From: Burkholderiales bacterium
GTDB lineage: Bacteria > Pseudomonadota > Gammaproteobacteria > Burkholderiales > Burkholderiaceae_C
NCBI GenBank assembly: GCA_011391855.1
Contig: JAABPT010000443.1
Span: forward strand, 1-14,440
Direction of reading: 5' to 3'
DNA length: 14,440 nucleotides
The notes under the pieces are model-generated. The model was given only the letters and a program-made list of their open reading frames with translations. It was not told the DNA's origin and made no database searches. Shown here in pieces: positions 1-6,737 of the stretch. Within the stretch, counting starts at the first letter, position 1. Every line of letters begins with the position of its first letter. Made by a program: the position numbers and the translations under genes.

Positions 1-589
1 CCAGTGCCGCACCTTCGGGATCGCTGCCGCCGCCCGCGCCACCGCCGCTGCGTTCGCGCTCGTGGCGCCACCACGCCAGGGCGCTGCGGTGTGCTTCGGC
101 ACCGCCCGCACGAAGGCCGGCGGCGAGCACGTCCAGGGACGGACCGCCGGCGAAGAAGGCGTCGATGTCCTGCCGGCGCGGAAGGAACAGTGCGCGCAGC
201 AGCAGGGCGGCCACCGCCTGCGGCTCGGCCAGCGCGTGCGCCAGCGCGAGCGTGGCCCCCCATGAGCCGCCGACGACGAGCCAGCGCGGCAGACCAAGCC
301 GCTGGCGCAACAGGTGCACGTCGGCCAGCAGTTCGGCGGTGGTGTTGTGAACCGTGCTGCCGCGCGGCAGGCTGCGCCCGGCACCGCGCTGGTCGAGGCA
401 GATCACGCGATAGCGGGCGGGGTCGAAGAAGCGCCGCAGCAGCGGGGAGCAGCCCGAACCGGGCCCGCCGTGCAATAGCAGCGCAGGCGTGCCGTCGGGT
501 ACACCCCACTCGTCGACCTGCAGTCGATGCCCGTGTCCGGCGTCCAGAGTCCAGCTTCGAAAGGGGGTGCGATCGGCATGCAGGGTCAC
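1..589 (-). CDS. pip: Prolyl aminopeptidase (proline iminopeptidase), 3' end cut by window edge
   Basis: An alpha/beta-hydrolase of the S33 peptidase family that removes N-terminal proline from peptides. About 196 residues are visible; the family is usually near 310-320, so the C-terminal third, with the catalytic Asp and His, lies outside the window. Reading from the start I see LHGGPGSGCSP (oxyanion-hole HGGPG motif), DQRGAGRS, and the nucleophile elbow GGSWGATLALA, all typical of prolyl iminopeptidases. The first in-frame start after an upstream TAG is a GTG at 589-587, giving V/M-T-L-H-A-D-R; no in-frame ATG lies nearby. It is transcribed divergently from pqqA and shares its upstream region. 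No signal peptide is seen, so it is probably cytoplasmic. A role in PqqA processing is not supported: PqqF-type peptidases are M16 metalloproteases. The family call is firm, the physiological link to PQQ is not. Confidence 0.88.
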   Translation of the reverse strand, partial: MTLHADRTPFRSWTLDAGHGHRLQVDEWGVPDGTPALLLHGGPGSGCSPLLRRFFDPARYRVICLDQRGAGRSLPRGSTVHNTTAELLADVHLLRQRLGLPRWLVVGGSWGATLALAHALAEPQAVAALLLRALFLPRRQDIDAFFAGGPSLDVLAAGLRAGGAEAHRSALAWWRHERERSGGGAGGGSDPEGAAL

Positions 590-623
590 CGACGGATGCT
601 ATCGGCTGTGGCCCGCAGTGCGA

Positions 624-654
624 TTCATGAAAATCATGAAGTCCCATTCATGAA
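624..654. promoter_or_regulatory. Cluster of three TTCATGA / TCATGAA boxes between pip and pqqA
   Basis: The 170-bp divergent intergenic region 590-759 contains TTCATGA (624-630), its inverted partner TCATGAA (634-640) separated by AAA, and then the self-palindromic TTCATGAA (647-654). The first two form a perfect 7-3-7 palindrome. The repeats are AT-rich in an otherwise strongly GC-rich region, as expected for a dyad operator or promoter element. The cluster ends 105 bp before the pqqA start and begins 35 bp from the pip start, so it could act on either gene. I could not identify a convincing -35/-10 pair; TTGATG at 676-681 is a weak -35 candidate. The binding protein is unknown. Confidence 0.45.
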
Positions 655-746
655 GCCCACCCTGTTCGCCGCCGCTTGATGGCCTGACCATACGTCGCGG
701 GGCAATGATGCCCCCACAGCTGCCGTCCGGCGCTGTAGGCACTCTC

Positions 747-754
747 AAAGGAAA
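747..754 (+). promoter_or_regulatory. Ribosome binding site of pqqA
   Basis: AAAGGAAA ends 5 nt before the pqqA ATG at 760. It is the clearest purine-rich Shine-Dalgarno-like sequence in the pqq operon, whereas pqqB has only a poor one. This fits the need for PqqA to be made in excess as a substrate peptide. Confidence 0.6.
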
Positions 755-759
755 CTTTC

Positions 760-834
760 ATGACCTGGCAAACCCCGACCGCAATCGACTGGCGCTTTGG
801 CTTCGAGATCTCTCTCTACGTCGCCAACCGCTGA
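760..834 (+). CDS. pqqA: PqqA, coenzyme PQQ precursor peptide
   Basis: A 24-residue ribosomal precursor whose Glu and Tyr side chains are cross-linked and excised to become PQQ. The peptide reads MTWQTPTAIDWRFG followed by FEISLYVANR. It has the family hallmark E-x3-Y (Glu16, Tyr20) in the context GFE-x3-Y-x-x-NR, matching the usual C-terminal pattern GFEVTMYxxNR, and the length is typical (about 22-29 residues). The ATG is preceded by a good Shine-Dalgarno sequence (747-754). The gene is too small for usual ORF length cut-offs and is easily missed. It opens the pqqABCDE operon, 61 bp ahead of pqqB. PqqD is known to bind this peptide and present it to the radical SAM enzyme PqqE. Residues W3 and W11 are somewhat unusual, but the core is intact. 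Confidence 0.95.
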   Translation: MTWQTPTAIDWRFGFEISLYVANR

Positions 835-895
835 GCCGCTGGCCGGCTGGCGCCCGCGGTAATGCGCTGGTGCTGGCTGGCCGCCGGCGCATCCA
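835..895 (+). other. pqqA-pqqB spacer, GC-rich and self-complementary
   Basis: This 61-bp gap is the only sizeable one in the pqq operon. It carries two copies of the palindrome GCCGGC and several GCTGGC / GCGC tracts that could form a stem in RNA. A structure here could protect or attenuate the transcript so that pqqA is made in excess over pqqBCDE, as described for other pqq operons. No T-run follows, so a classical terminator is not evident. Confidence 0.3.
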
Positions 896-1816
896 ATGCG
901 AATCACTGTTCTGGGTTCTGCCGCAGGCGGCGGTTTCCCGCAATGGAACTGCAACTGCCGCAACTGCGCCGGCCAGCGTGTTGGCTCGCTGCGCGCCAAG
1001 GCGCGCACCCAGTCGTCAATCTTCATCCGGCCCGATGATGCCGACGACGGTGTGCTTTTCAACGCGTCGCCCGACATCCTCGAGCAGATTCGCGCCAACC
1101 GGGCGCTCCAGCCCGCGCGTGCGCTGCGCGATTCGGCGATCGCGGGTGTCGTGCTGATCGACGGCCAGATCGACCATGCCACCGGCCTGTTCATGCTGCG
1201 CGAACGCAGCACGCCGCTGCCGCTGTGGTGCACCGACCCGGTGGCCGAAGACCTGACACAAGGCAACCCGGTGCTGCGGGTGCTGGGGCACTACTGCGGC
1301 GTCCACCGCCACCGCATCGGGCTCGACGGTTCTCCATTCGAGGTTCCCGGCGTTCCTGGGCTGGTGCTGCGCGCCCTGCCGCTGCAGAGCAAGGCAGCAC
1401 CGTACTCGCCGCACCGCGATGACCCGGTGCCGGGCGACAACATCGGCATCAGCATCACCGACGTGCGCAGCGGGCGCAGCCTGTTCTACGCGCCCGGCCT
1501 TGGCGAGATCACGCCTGCGGTCTTTGACGCCATGGCCGGCGCCGACGCGGTGATGGTCGACGGTACCTTCTGGACCGACGACGAGATGCTGACGCAAGGC
1601 GTGGGCAAAAAGCGCGCGCACGAGATCGGCCACCTCGCGCAACACGGGCCCGGCGGGATGGTCGAGTGGCTGTCTCGGCTGCCGCCGCGCACGCAGCGCT
1701 GGCTCATCCACATCAACAACACCAACCCGATCCTCGACGAAGACTCGGCCGAGCGCGCGGCGCTCGCGCACGCAGGCATCAATGTCTGCGAGGACGGGCT
1801 GCAACTGCAACTCTGA
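896..1816 (+). CDS. pqqB: PqqB, PQQ biosynthesis metallo-beta-lactamase-fold oxygenase
   Basis: PqqB is an iron-dependent hydroxylase-like protein of metallo-beta-lactamase fold, acting on the cross-linked Glu-Tyr intermediate during PQQ synthesis in the cytoplasm. The 306-residue product matches the usual length (about 300). Visible hallmarks are the N-terminal GSAAGGGFPQWNCNCRNC segment with the structural zinc cysteines C19, C21 and C24, followed by the active-site region IDGQIDHATG (D93, H94), which replaces the usual HxHxDH of this fold, and NNTNPILDEDS near the C-terminus. The ATG at 896 opens directly on the conserved MRITVLGSAAGGG start; its ribosome-binding site is poor. The stop lies 4 nt before the pqqC ATG. 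No signal peptide, frameshift or missing motif is seen. Confidence 0.96.
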   Translation: MRITVLGSAAGGGFPQWNCNCRNCAGQRVGSLRAKARTQSSIFIRPDDADDGVLFNASPDILEQIRANRALQPARALRDSAIAGVVLIDGQIDHATGLFMLRERSTPLPLWCTDPVAEDLTQGNPVLRVLGHYCGVHRHRIGLDGSPFEVPGVPGLVLRALPLQSKAAPYSPHRDDPVPGDNIGISITDVRSGRSLFYAPGLGEITPAVFDAMAGADAVMVDGTFWTDDEMLTQGVGKKRAHEIGHLAQHGPGGMVEWLSRLPPRTQRWLIHINNTNPILDEDSAERAALAHAGINVCEDGLQLQL

Positions 1817-1820
1817 AGCC

Positions 1821-2543
1821 ATGAACCTGGAACCCGCCTGGTCGCGCGACGACTTCGAAGCCCGACTGCGCGAGCGCGGCAAGGCTTATCACATTCACCA
1901 CCCGTTCAATGTGATGCTGAACAGCGGGCGTGCCACGCCGGAGCAGATCCGCGGCTGGGTTGCCAACCGCTTTTACTACCAGATCGCGATCCCGGTGAAA
2001 GACGCCGCGATCCTCTCCAACTGTTCCAGCAGCGAGGTGCGCCGCGGCTGGGTGCAGCGCATCCTGGATCACGACGGTTTCGAACTGGGCGGCGTGAAGG
2101 ATCCGGGCGGCATTAAAGCCTGGCTGCGGCTGGCGCAGTCGGTCGGCCTGCAACGCGAAGAGGTCGAGGACCTGCGCCACGTGGTGCCGGCGCTGCGTTT
2201 CGCGGTGGACGCCTATGTGAACTTCGCGCGCCGCGCACCCTGGCAGGAGGCGGTGTGTTCGTCGCTGACCGAACTCTTCGCGCCCGAGATCCACAAGCAG
2301 CGGCTGGCGACCTGGCCTGAGCACTACCCGTGGATCGAGGCCGAGGGTCTGGCGTACTTCCGCAACCGGGTCAGCCAGGCGCGGCGCGACGTCGAACAGG
2401 GGCTGGCGATCACGCTGGCGCACTTCGACACGCGCGCACTGCAGCAGCGCGCGCTGGAGGTGTTGCAGTTCAAGCTCGACGTGTTGTGGGCGATGAACGA
2501 CGCGATGGCTACGCGCTACGGCGTCACGGGGCCTGCTGCGTGA
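1821..2543 (+). CDS. pqqC: PqqC, pyrroloquinoline-quinone synthase
   Basis: PqqC is the cofactorless oxidase that closes the ring and carries out the final oxidations to PQQ. The 240-residue product contains the strongly conserved blocks YHIHHPFNVMLNSG (residues 23-36), ATPEQIRGWVANRFYYQ (38-54) and IPVKDAAILSNC (57-68), with further catalytic-type residues in the helical bundle up to the C-terminus. A start upstream at 1782 is open but would overlap the pqqB end by 35 nt; the ATG at 1821 is preferred because MNLEPAWSRDDFEARLRERG matches the family N-terminus. It lies 4 nt after pqqB and its TGA overlaps the GTG of pqqD (GTGA), implying translational coupling. Length is slightly below the roughly 250 residues typical of the family. 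Confidence 0.95.
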   Translation: MNLEPAWSRDDFEARLRERGKAYHIHHPFNVMLNSGRATPEQIRGWVANRFYYQIAIPVKDAAILSNCSSSEVRRGWVQRILDHDGFELGGVKDPGGIKAWLRLAQSVGLQREEVEDLRHVVPALRFAVDAYVNFARRAPWQEAVCSSLTELFAPEIHKQRLATWPEHYPWIEAEGLAYFRNRVSQARRDVEQGLAITLAHFDTRALQQRALEVLQFKLDVLWAMNDAMATRYGVTGPAA

Positions 2544-2818
2544 CGCCCGACAGCATCCCCCGCATCGGCCCCGGCTTCCGGCTGCAATGGGAAGCCGCGC
2601 AGGACTGCCATGTGCTGCTCTACCCCGAAGGCATGGTCAAGCTCAACGGCAGCGCCGGCCACATCATGTCGCGCTGCGACGGCAGCAAGCGCATCAGCGA
2701 GATCGTGAGCGACCTGGAAGCAGCCTTCAACGTCAGCGGCCTGGAAGGCGACGTGCTGGGTTTCATCGACGTCGCGGCCGGCAAGCGCTGGCTGGTCGAG
2801 GCCGGTGCGCAGCCATGA
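2540..2818 (+). CDS. pqqD: PqqD, PqqA-binding peptide chaperone
   Basis: PqqD is the small RRE-type chaperone that binds PqqA and delivers it to PqqE. The product is 92 residues, the usual size. Typical features are PRIGPGFRLQWEAAQDCHVLLYPEG near the N-terminus (residues 7-31), then LNGSAGHIMSRCDGS-x(2)-ISEI and a C-terminal helix ending in RWLVE. The start is a GTG at 2540 that overlaps the pqqC stop by 4 nt; no ATG is placed sensibly ahead of the conserved PR-x-GPG region. Its own stop overlaps the ATG of pqqE (ATGA at 2815-2818). The chained overlaps suggest coupled synthesis of PqqC, PqqD and PqqE in similar amounts. Confidence 0.95.
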   Translation: MTPDSIPRIGPGFRLQWEAAQDCHVLLYPEGMVKLNGSAGHIMSRCDGSKRISEIVSDLEAAFNVSGLEGDVLGFIDVAAGKRWLVEAGAQP

Positions 2819-3963
2819 GCGGCAGCGCCCCGATCGGCCCGCCGCTGTGGCTCCTGGCCGAACTGACGTACCGCTGCCCGTTGCACTGCGTGTTCTGCTA
2901 CAACCCGATCGACTTCGCGCAGACCCAGGCGGACCAGGAACTCGACACCGAAGGCTGGCTGCGCGCGCTGCGCCAGGGCCGTGAACTCGGCGCCGTCCAA
3001 TGTGGCTTCTCGGGTGGCGAGCCGCTGCTGCGCGACGACCTGGAAGTGCTGGTCGCCGAGGCCCGACGCCTGGGTTACTACACGAACCTCCTGACCAGCG
3101 GGGTGGGCCTGACGCCCGCGCGCGCCGAGGCGCTGAAGGCCGCGGGGCTGGACCATGTGCAGCTGTCGTTCCAGGACAGCACGAAGGAGATGAACGACTT
3201 CCTGTCGCACACCAAGACCTTCGACCTGAAGAGCCGCGTGGCCGCCACGATCCAGGCCAACGGCTGGCCGATGGTGATGAACGTGGTGCTGCACCGGTTG
3301 AACATCGACCATGTCGACCGCATCATCGAGATGGCGGTGGAGATGGGTGCCGAATACCTGGAACTGGCCAACACCCAGTACTACGCCTGGGCGCTGCACA
3401 ACCGCGACGCCCTGCTGCCGACGCGCGACCAGCTGCGGCGCGCCGAAGCCACGATGGAACGCTGGCGCGCCAAGCTCGGCGAGCAGATGCGCATCTTCTT
3501 CGTCGCCCCCGACTACCACGACGGCAAGCCGAAGAAATGCGTCAACGGCTGGGGCAGCATGTTCATGACGATCACCCCCGACGGCACGGTCTTGCCCTGC
3601 CACACCGCGCGGATGTTGCCGGGGCTGGCCTTCCCGAACGTGCGCGAGCATTCGCTGCGCGACATCTGGTTCGACTCCGAAGGCTTCAACCGCTACCGCG
3701 GCACCGGCTGGATGAAGGAACCGTGCAGCAGCTGCGACCAGCGCGAGGAAGACCTGGGCGGCTGCCGCTGCCAGGCCTACATGCTGGCGCAGGACCCGGC
3801 CGCGGCCGACCCGGTGTGCCCGAAGAGCCCGCAGCACCACCAGGTGCAGGCAGCGATCAAGCGCGCCGAACGGGGTGCCGCGTCGCCGCAGGGCATCGAA
3901 CACCCGCTGGTGTTTCGCGACCCGGCAGCTTCGCGCCGGCTCGCGCCCATCCGGCCCGGCTAG
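2815..3963 (+). CDS. pqqE: PqqE, radical SAM PqqA Glu-Tyr cross-linking enzyme
   Basis: PqqE forms the carbon-carbon bond between Glu and Tyr of PqqA, the first step of PQQ assembly. The 382-residue protein carries the radical SAM motif CPLHCVFC (C21, C25, C28) within LTYRCPLHCVFCYNP. The SPASM auxiliary-cluster region at the C-terminus has cysteines at about 242, 262, 304, 307, 317, 319 and 335 (CVNGWG, LPCHTARM, EPCSSCDQREEDLGGCRCQA, DPVCPKSP). SGGEPLLRDDL (about residues 66-76) is the SAM-binding GGE motif. The ATG at 2815 overlaps the pqqD stop; an upstream in-frame extension through pqqD is ignored. It is the last gene of the operon. No pqqF or pqqG peptidase gene follows, so PqqA proteolysis must be encoded elsewhere. 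Confidence 0.96.
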   Translation: MSGSAPIGPPLWLLAELTYRCPLHCVFCYNPIDFAQTQADQELDTEGWLRALRQGRELGAVQCGFSGGEPLLRDDLEVLVAEARRLGYYTNLLTSGVGLTPARAEALKAAGLDHVQLSFQDSTKEMNDFLSHTKTFDLKSRVAATIQANGWPMVMNVVLHRLNIDHVDRIIEMAVEMGAEYLELANTQYYAWALHNRDALLPTRDQLRRAEATMERWRAKLGEQMRIFFVAPDYHDGKPKKCVNGWGSMFMTITPDGTVLPCHTARMLPGLAFPNVREHSLRDIWFDSEGFNRYRGTGWMKEPCSSCDQREEDLGGCRCQAYMLAQDPAAADPVCPKSPQHHQVQAAIKRAERGAASPQGIEHPLVFRDPAASRRLAPIRPG

Positions 3964-3969
3964 AGCCGG
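3956..3969. terminator. Small inverted repeat at the convergent ends of pqqE and the minus operon
   Basis: CCGGCT-AG-AGCCGG (3956-3969) is a perfect 6-bp inverted repeat centred on the pqqE TAG. It fills the whole 6-bp gap to the stop codon of the converging gene. No T-run follows on either strand, so if it terminates transcription it is not a classical intrinsic terminator. The two operons therefore probably read into one another's 3' ends. Confidence 0.3.
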
Positions 3970-4380
3970 CTAGAAGCAGTTCGGCAGTGGCTGCTGCAGC
4001 CGGCAGCTCCAGCGGAAGCTCTCGGCGCCCTGCTTCATCGACCGCCTGAAGGTGGCGGTGGCTTCACTGCCGATGGCGTCGGGCAGCGGCACGCTGGCCT
4101 CGGCGCCGGTGCTGTTGGTGTAGAAGTTGACGAAGCAGGTGCGCTCGGGCGGGCAGAACTGCTTGATCTGCGCTTCGTAGGCGGCTTGGTCTCGCGCCTG
4201 TTCGGCGGGCACGATGACCAGCAGCATCAGCCCCTGGCGGCCGGCGACCTGCCAGGGCGCTGGTGGTTGCGCCTGGCCCGGCGCCTGTGGCGGCGTCTGT
4301 GCCGGCGTCTGGGCCAGCGTGGTGCCCGTCACGAGCAGCCAGGCGCTGCCTGCCACGACGCGGCACAGTGCCGGCCTCAT
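3970..4380 (-). CDS. Small exported protein, Q/P-rich N-terminus, four C-terminal cysteines
   Basis: I do not recognise this 136-residue protein. It starts with a Sec-type signal peptide (hydrophobic core about residues 8-20, cleavage probably after TTLA, residue 23). A low-complexity linker of Ala, Gln, Thr and Pro with AQTP/AQTPP repeats follows (about 24-42). The mature part has a hydrophobic strand GLMLLVIVPAE (50-60), then FCPPERTCF (C76, C82), an IGSEATATFRRS segment and a C-terminal WSCRL / PNCF (C126, C135), four cysteines that could form two disulfides. The start codon overlaps the stop of the thioredoxin-like gene (ATGA, 4377-4380), so it is the last gene of the minus-strand operon. 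Its place directly after a thioredoxin-like protein suggests a periplasmic partner in the same relay, but no function can be assigned. Confidence 0.75.
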   Translation of the reverse strand: MRPALCRVVAGSAWLLVTGTTLAQTPAQTPPQAPGQAQPPAPWQVAGRQGLMLLVIVPAEQARDQAAYEAQIKQFCPPERTCFVNFYTNSTGAEASVPLPDAIGSEATATFRRSMKQGAESFRWSCRLQQPLPNCF

Positions 4381-4907
4381 TGCACCAGCCTCAGGATTTC
4401 GAGCTGCTCTTCCACCGTCTCGAAGGTGCCGGTACCGGCGGGCATCTGCATCAGGTTGCGGCCCTGGCCGTCGAGCAGCCAGACGCTGGGGTAGACGAGC
4501 TGGCGCACCCGTTCGTCGCCCAGCTGACGCATCCAGTCGGTGTAGTTCAGGCTGCGTCCGCCAATGCGGAAGAACAGCTTCGGCGCCTGCAGCAGCAGGG
4601 CACTGCGCAGGTCGACGACGAGGTAGCGGGCCTGGAACTGCGGTACCAACTCGGTGGCGTGGCGGCTGAGAAAGGCCTCGTAGCGGCGGCAGAAGGCGCA
4701 GTCGCGCGCGCCCAGGTACACATACAGCGGCTTGTTCTCGGCGCGGGCGCGCTGCAGGGCGGGGTCGAGGTCGAACTCAGCGCGTTCCGTGCCGCCGATG
4801 GCTTCCACCACCATCGCCGCATAGGCCGCCGGCAGGGCGGCCCATGCGCTGCCCTGCAGGCCGGCCAGCGCCAGCAGCAGGGTGCCAGCGCGGCAGCCGA
4901 TGTTCAT
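4377..4907 (-). CDS. Periplasmic thioredoxin-fold protein with CAFC motif
   Basis: A 176-residue exported thioredoxin-like protein. A signal peptide covers about residues 1-23 (core LLLALAGL, cleavage likely near GSAWA). The fold's hallmarks follow: KPLYVYLGARDCAFCRRYE (residues 59-77) with the redox pair C70/C73, a helix up to about 90, the strand ARYLVVDL (93-100), a cis-proline site VYPSVWLLDGQGR (P140), and a C-terminal helix. CxxC plus cis-proline argues for a dithiol-disulfide or thiol-transfer role in the periplasm. The gene overlaps the SoxYZ-like carrier upstream (4 nt) and the small Q/P-rich gene downstream (4 nt). In Sox systems a thioredoxin (SoxW) reduces the carrier cysteine; by analogy this protein may keep the carrier's single cysteine reduced. 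That role is inferred from context. Confidence 0.85.
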   Translation of the reverse strand: MNIGCRAGTLLLALAGLQGSAWAALPAAYAAMVVEAIGGTERAEFDLDPALQRARAENKPLYVYLGARDCAFCRRYEAFLSRHATELVPQFQARYLVVDLRSALLLQAPKLFFRIGGRSLNYTDWMRQLGDERVRQLVYPSVWLLDGQGRNLMQMPAGTGTFETVEEQLEILRLVQ

Positions 4908-5728
4908 TCGATGCCCACGGCCAGTCGGCCGGTGTATTGCCGGTCCTTCGTGTCCTCGACCTCGGCGCGCAATTCGCCGGCACCGCGTGGCACGAAGTTG
5001 AAGCGCAACGTCGGGTTCTCGCTGACCGAGAAGTCGAGTTCGGCGCTGAACAGCGGCTGGCGGTCGTAGCTGACCTTCAAGCTGCGCACGAAGTACGGCG
5101 GGATGAACATCACCGTCTGGTTGTTCAGCTCGAAACCGGTGTCGTTGGGGTGCAGCACCGTCACTTGCGCCGGCGTCACCGCGTTCGGATGAACGCCCTC
5201 GGGCAGCTGCAGCACGGTCCGGCCAATCAGTTCAGGGGCCTCGCGGTTCGGCGGCGCCGAGCAGCCGCCTGAGGTTTTCACGTAACGTGAATCCATGTGC
5301 AGTTCGCCGTTGGACAGCTCGCTGACCACGCGCACATGGCTGTATTCGTCGACGCGCAGCCGGGTCTCGAAGTCGGCCTGGCCGATGGCTGGCGTCAGGT
5401 CGATCACCGCCGCCATCGGCGACGGGTTCTTGTCGACGAACAGATAGACCCGCTTGACGTAGAGCTCGGGCCGCTGCGCCAGCTTCGACACCACCTTGAT
5501 CGGCACCGAGGCGCCGTAGGCCGCGCGCAGCGGCGCGATCATCTGCACCTGCTGGCGGCCGGGCGTGGTCTCGATGCTGCGGCCGGGGAAGACCTTGGCG
5601 CGCAGGCGCTCCCATTCGGGCGAGCTGTCGCCATGCGCGGCATTCGGCAGCCCGCCGGGGGCAGCCAGGGCCGCGGCGCACGCGCCAAGCAGGGCGGCGG
5701 CGAGAAGGATTCGGCGCTGGGGCTTCAT
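4904..5728 (-). CDS. Quinoprotein dehydrogenase-associated SoxYZ-like fusion carrier, copy 1
   Basis: A 274-residue periplasmic protein that fuses a SoxY-like domain (about residues 38-160) to a SoxZ-like domain (about 185-270). A signal peptide covers residues 1-23. The carrier cysteine C156 sits in KTSGGCSAPP at the end of the SoxY part. True SoxY ends in a mobile GGCGG arm; here the arm is internal and becomes the linker to the SoxZ half. SoxZ features include VLHPNDTGFELN (191-202), IPPYFVRSLKV, and DFSVSENPTLRFNFVP (232-247), close to the SoxZ pattern S-x-NP-x-L-x-F. The ATG at 5728 has a good AAGGAG Shine-Dalgarno at 5736-5741 and overlaps the preceding gene's stop. Copy 2 lies at 8277-9131. 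The family is known from co-occurrence with PQQ dehydrogenases; the carried group is unknown. Confidence 0.9.
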   Translation of the reverse strand: MKPQRRILLAAALLGACAAALAAPGGLPNAAHGDSSPEWERLRAKVFPGRSIETTPGRQQVQMIAPLRAAYGASVPIKVVSKLAQRPELYVKRVYLFVDKNPSPMAAVIDLTPAIGQADFETRLRVDEYSHVRVVSELSNGELHMDSRYVKTSGGCSAPPNREAPELIGRTVLQLPEGVHPNAVTPAQVTVLHPNDTGFELNNQTVMFIPPYFVRSLKVSYDRQPLFSAELDFSVSENPTLRFNFVPRGAGELRAEVEDTKDRQYTGRLAVGIE

Positions 5729-6732
5729 GAGCGGGCTCCTTGTTCGGTCGGGGCCAGCAGCTGCTGGCGTTCAAGTCGCAGGAAGACCACCGACGCATTG
5801 CGGCGGTGGATGACGTCGTACTGGTCCCAGCGGCTGAATTCGGGCAGTTCGACGGCGTCGGGTACCGCGCTGAGCGCCGTGCCCGCCTTCAGCAGCGCGG
5901 CGCAGCGCGCCTCCAGCTGGGCCAGGTAGCGATCGTTGCTGGCGGCGATTTCGCGGCCACCCAGCTTGCCATGGCCAGGCACGATGGTCTGGATGTTCAG
6001 CGTGCGCAGCGCGGCAATGGCCTGGCGCCATTGCGCCATGTCGCCGTCCTGCACGTCGGGGATGCGGTGGTGGTCCAGCAAGCCACCGGCAAACAGGGTG
6101 CCGGTGCGGGTGTCGAAGGCGCTGGCGCTGCCTGGGCCGTTGGCCAGACCATGGTGGCTGACCAGCACCGGGCGGCCGATGGTGTCCAGCACATGGGTGT
6201 CGTCGAACAACACATCGGGCCTGGGCACGACGGTGCCGCGCATCGCTTCGTCGCCGAGTTCGGCACGCAGCGTCTTCAGGCAGCCCTCGCAGCGCGCCGC
6301 CATCAGTTCGGCGGCCCGGCGATGCATGTGCACGGCCACACCGCGCGCCTGGTAGGCGGTGGCGCCGAAGATGAATTCCTGGCGCGCCTGCGTCAGCAGC
6401 ACCAGGCGCAGCGGTTGCGGCGTCACTTGCGCGATGGCCGCGAGCAGCGCCTGGCCATGCTGGAAAGAGGTGCCGCTGTCGATGGCCATCACACCCTGGC
6501 GGCCGACGATGAAGCCGGCATTGCCCAACCGGCCGCCGTTGTCGGGCGACACTTCGCCCGGCAGGCCCTGCACCATGTAGACGCCGGCCTCGACCTCGAG
6601 CACCTGCACGGGGGGCGTCGGCTTCAGGTCGGCTTGCGCGCGAGCCGGCTGCAAGCACGGGAGCCAGGGCAACGCCGCCAGGGCCTGCAGCAGCTGGCGG
6701 CGCGTGGGCAGCGTGGCGCGGCGGCGGGGCAT
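5725..6732 (-). CDS. SoxH-like metallo-beta-lactamase-fold protein, copy 1, metal site lost (quinoprotein relay metallohydrolase 1-like)
   Basis: A 335-residue exported protein of metallo-beta-lactamase fold. The N-terminus has a twin-arginine-like TRRQLLQALAALPWLP (residues 10-25) and probable cleavage near ARAQA. The fold is recognisable from VLEVEAGVYMVQG (44-56), GNAGFIVGRQGVMAIDSGTS (70-89), and VPGHGKLGG (251-259). The zinc motif is absent: where copy 2 has THAHPDHVLG, this protein has TQARQEFIFG (114-123), replacing all four ligand positions. The metal-bridging Asp of LFLGD is Gly217 in LFAGG, and the GHTDSD histidine has no clear counterpart. Only H254 of PGHG remains. It may be a binding or scaffold pseudo-enzyme. 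The ATG at 6732 gives the signal peptide; the reading frame stays open upstream through mxaD, which is a shadow. It overlaps copy 1 of the SoxYZ carrier by 4 nt. Confidence 0.85.
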   Translation of the reverse strand: MPRRRATLPTRRQLLQALAALPWLPCLQPARAQADLKPTPPVQVLEVEAGVYMVQGLPGEVSPDNGGRLGNAGFIVGRQGVMAIDSGTSFQHGQALLAAIAQVTPQPLRLVLLTQARQEFIFGATAYQARGVAVHMHRRAAELMAARCEGCLKTLRAELGDEAMRGTVVPRPDVLFDDTHVLDTIGRPVLVSHHGLANGPGSASAFDTRTGTLFAGGLLDHHRIPDVQDGDMAQWRQAIAALRTLNIQTIVPGHGKLGGREIAASNDRYLAQLEARCAALLKAGTALSAVPDAVELPEFSRWDQYDVIHRRNASVVFLRLERQQLLAPTEQGARS

Positions 6733-6737
6733 GGGTG

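Noticed and set aside
1..589. Prolyl aminopeptidase as the missing PqqA-processing protease
   Set aside because: Known PqqA processing uses M16 metalloproteases (PqqF/PqqG); an S33 iminopeptidase beside the operon is not enough evidence.
4..630. Long plus-strand open frame rich in Arg and Ala
   Set aside because: It is antisense to the prolyl aminopeptidase, whose frame carries HGGPG, DQRGAGRS and GGSWG motifs; the plus frame has low-complexity Arg-rich composition typical of GC-rich shadow frames.
676..709. Sigma-70 promoter for pqqA with TTGATG as -35
   Set aside because: No acceptable -10 hexamer at 16-18 nt spacing; AATGAT at 704-709 is 22 nt away.
2620..3903. Minus-strand open frame of 427 codons opposite pqqE
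   Set aside because: Fully antisense to a gene with intact radical SAM and SPASM motifs; composition is that of a shadow frame.
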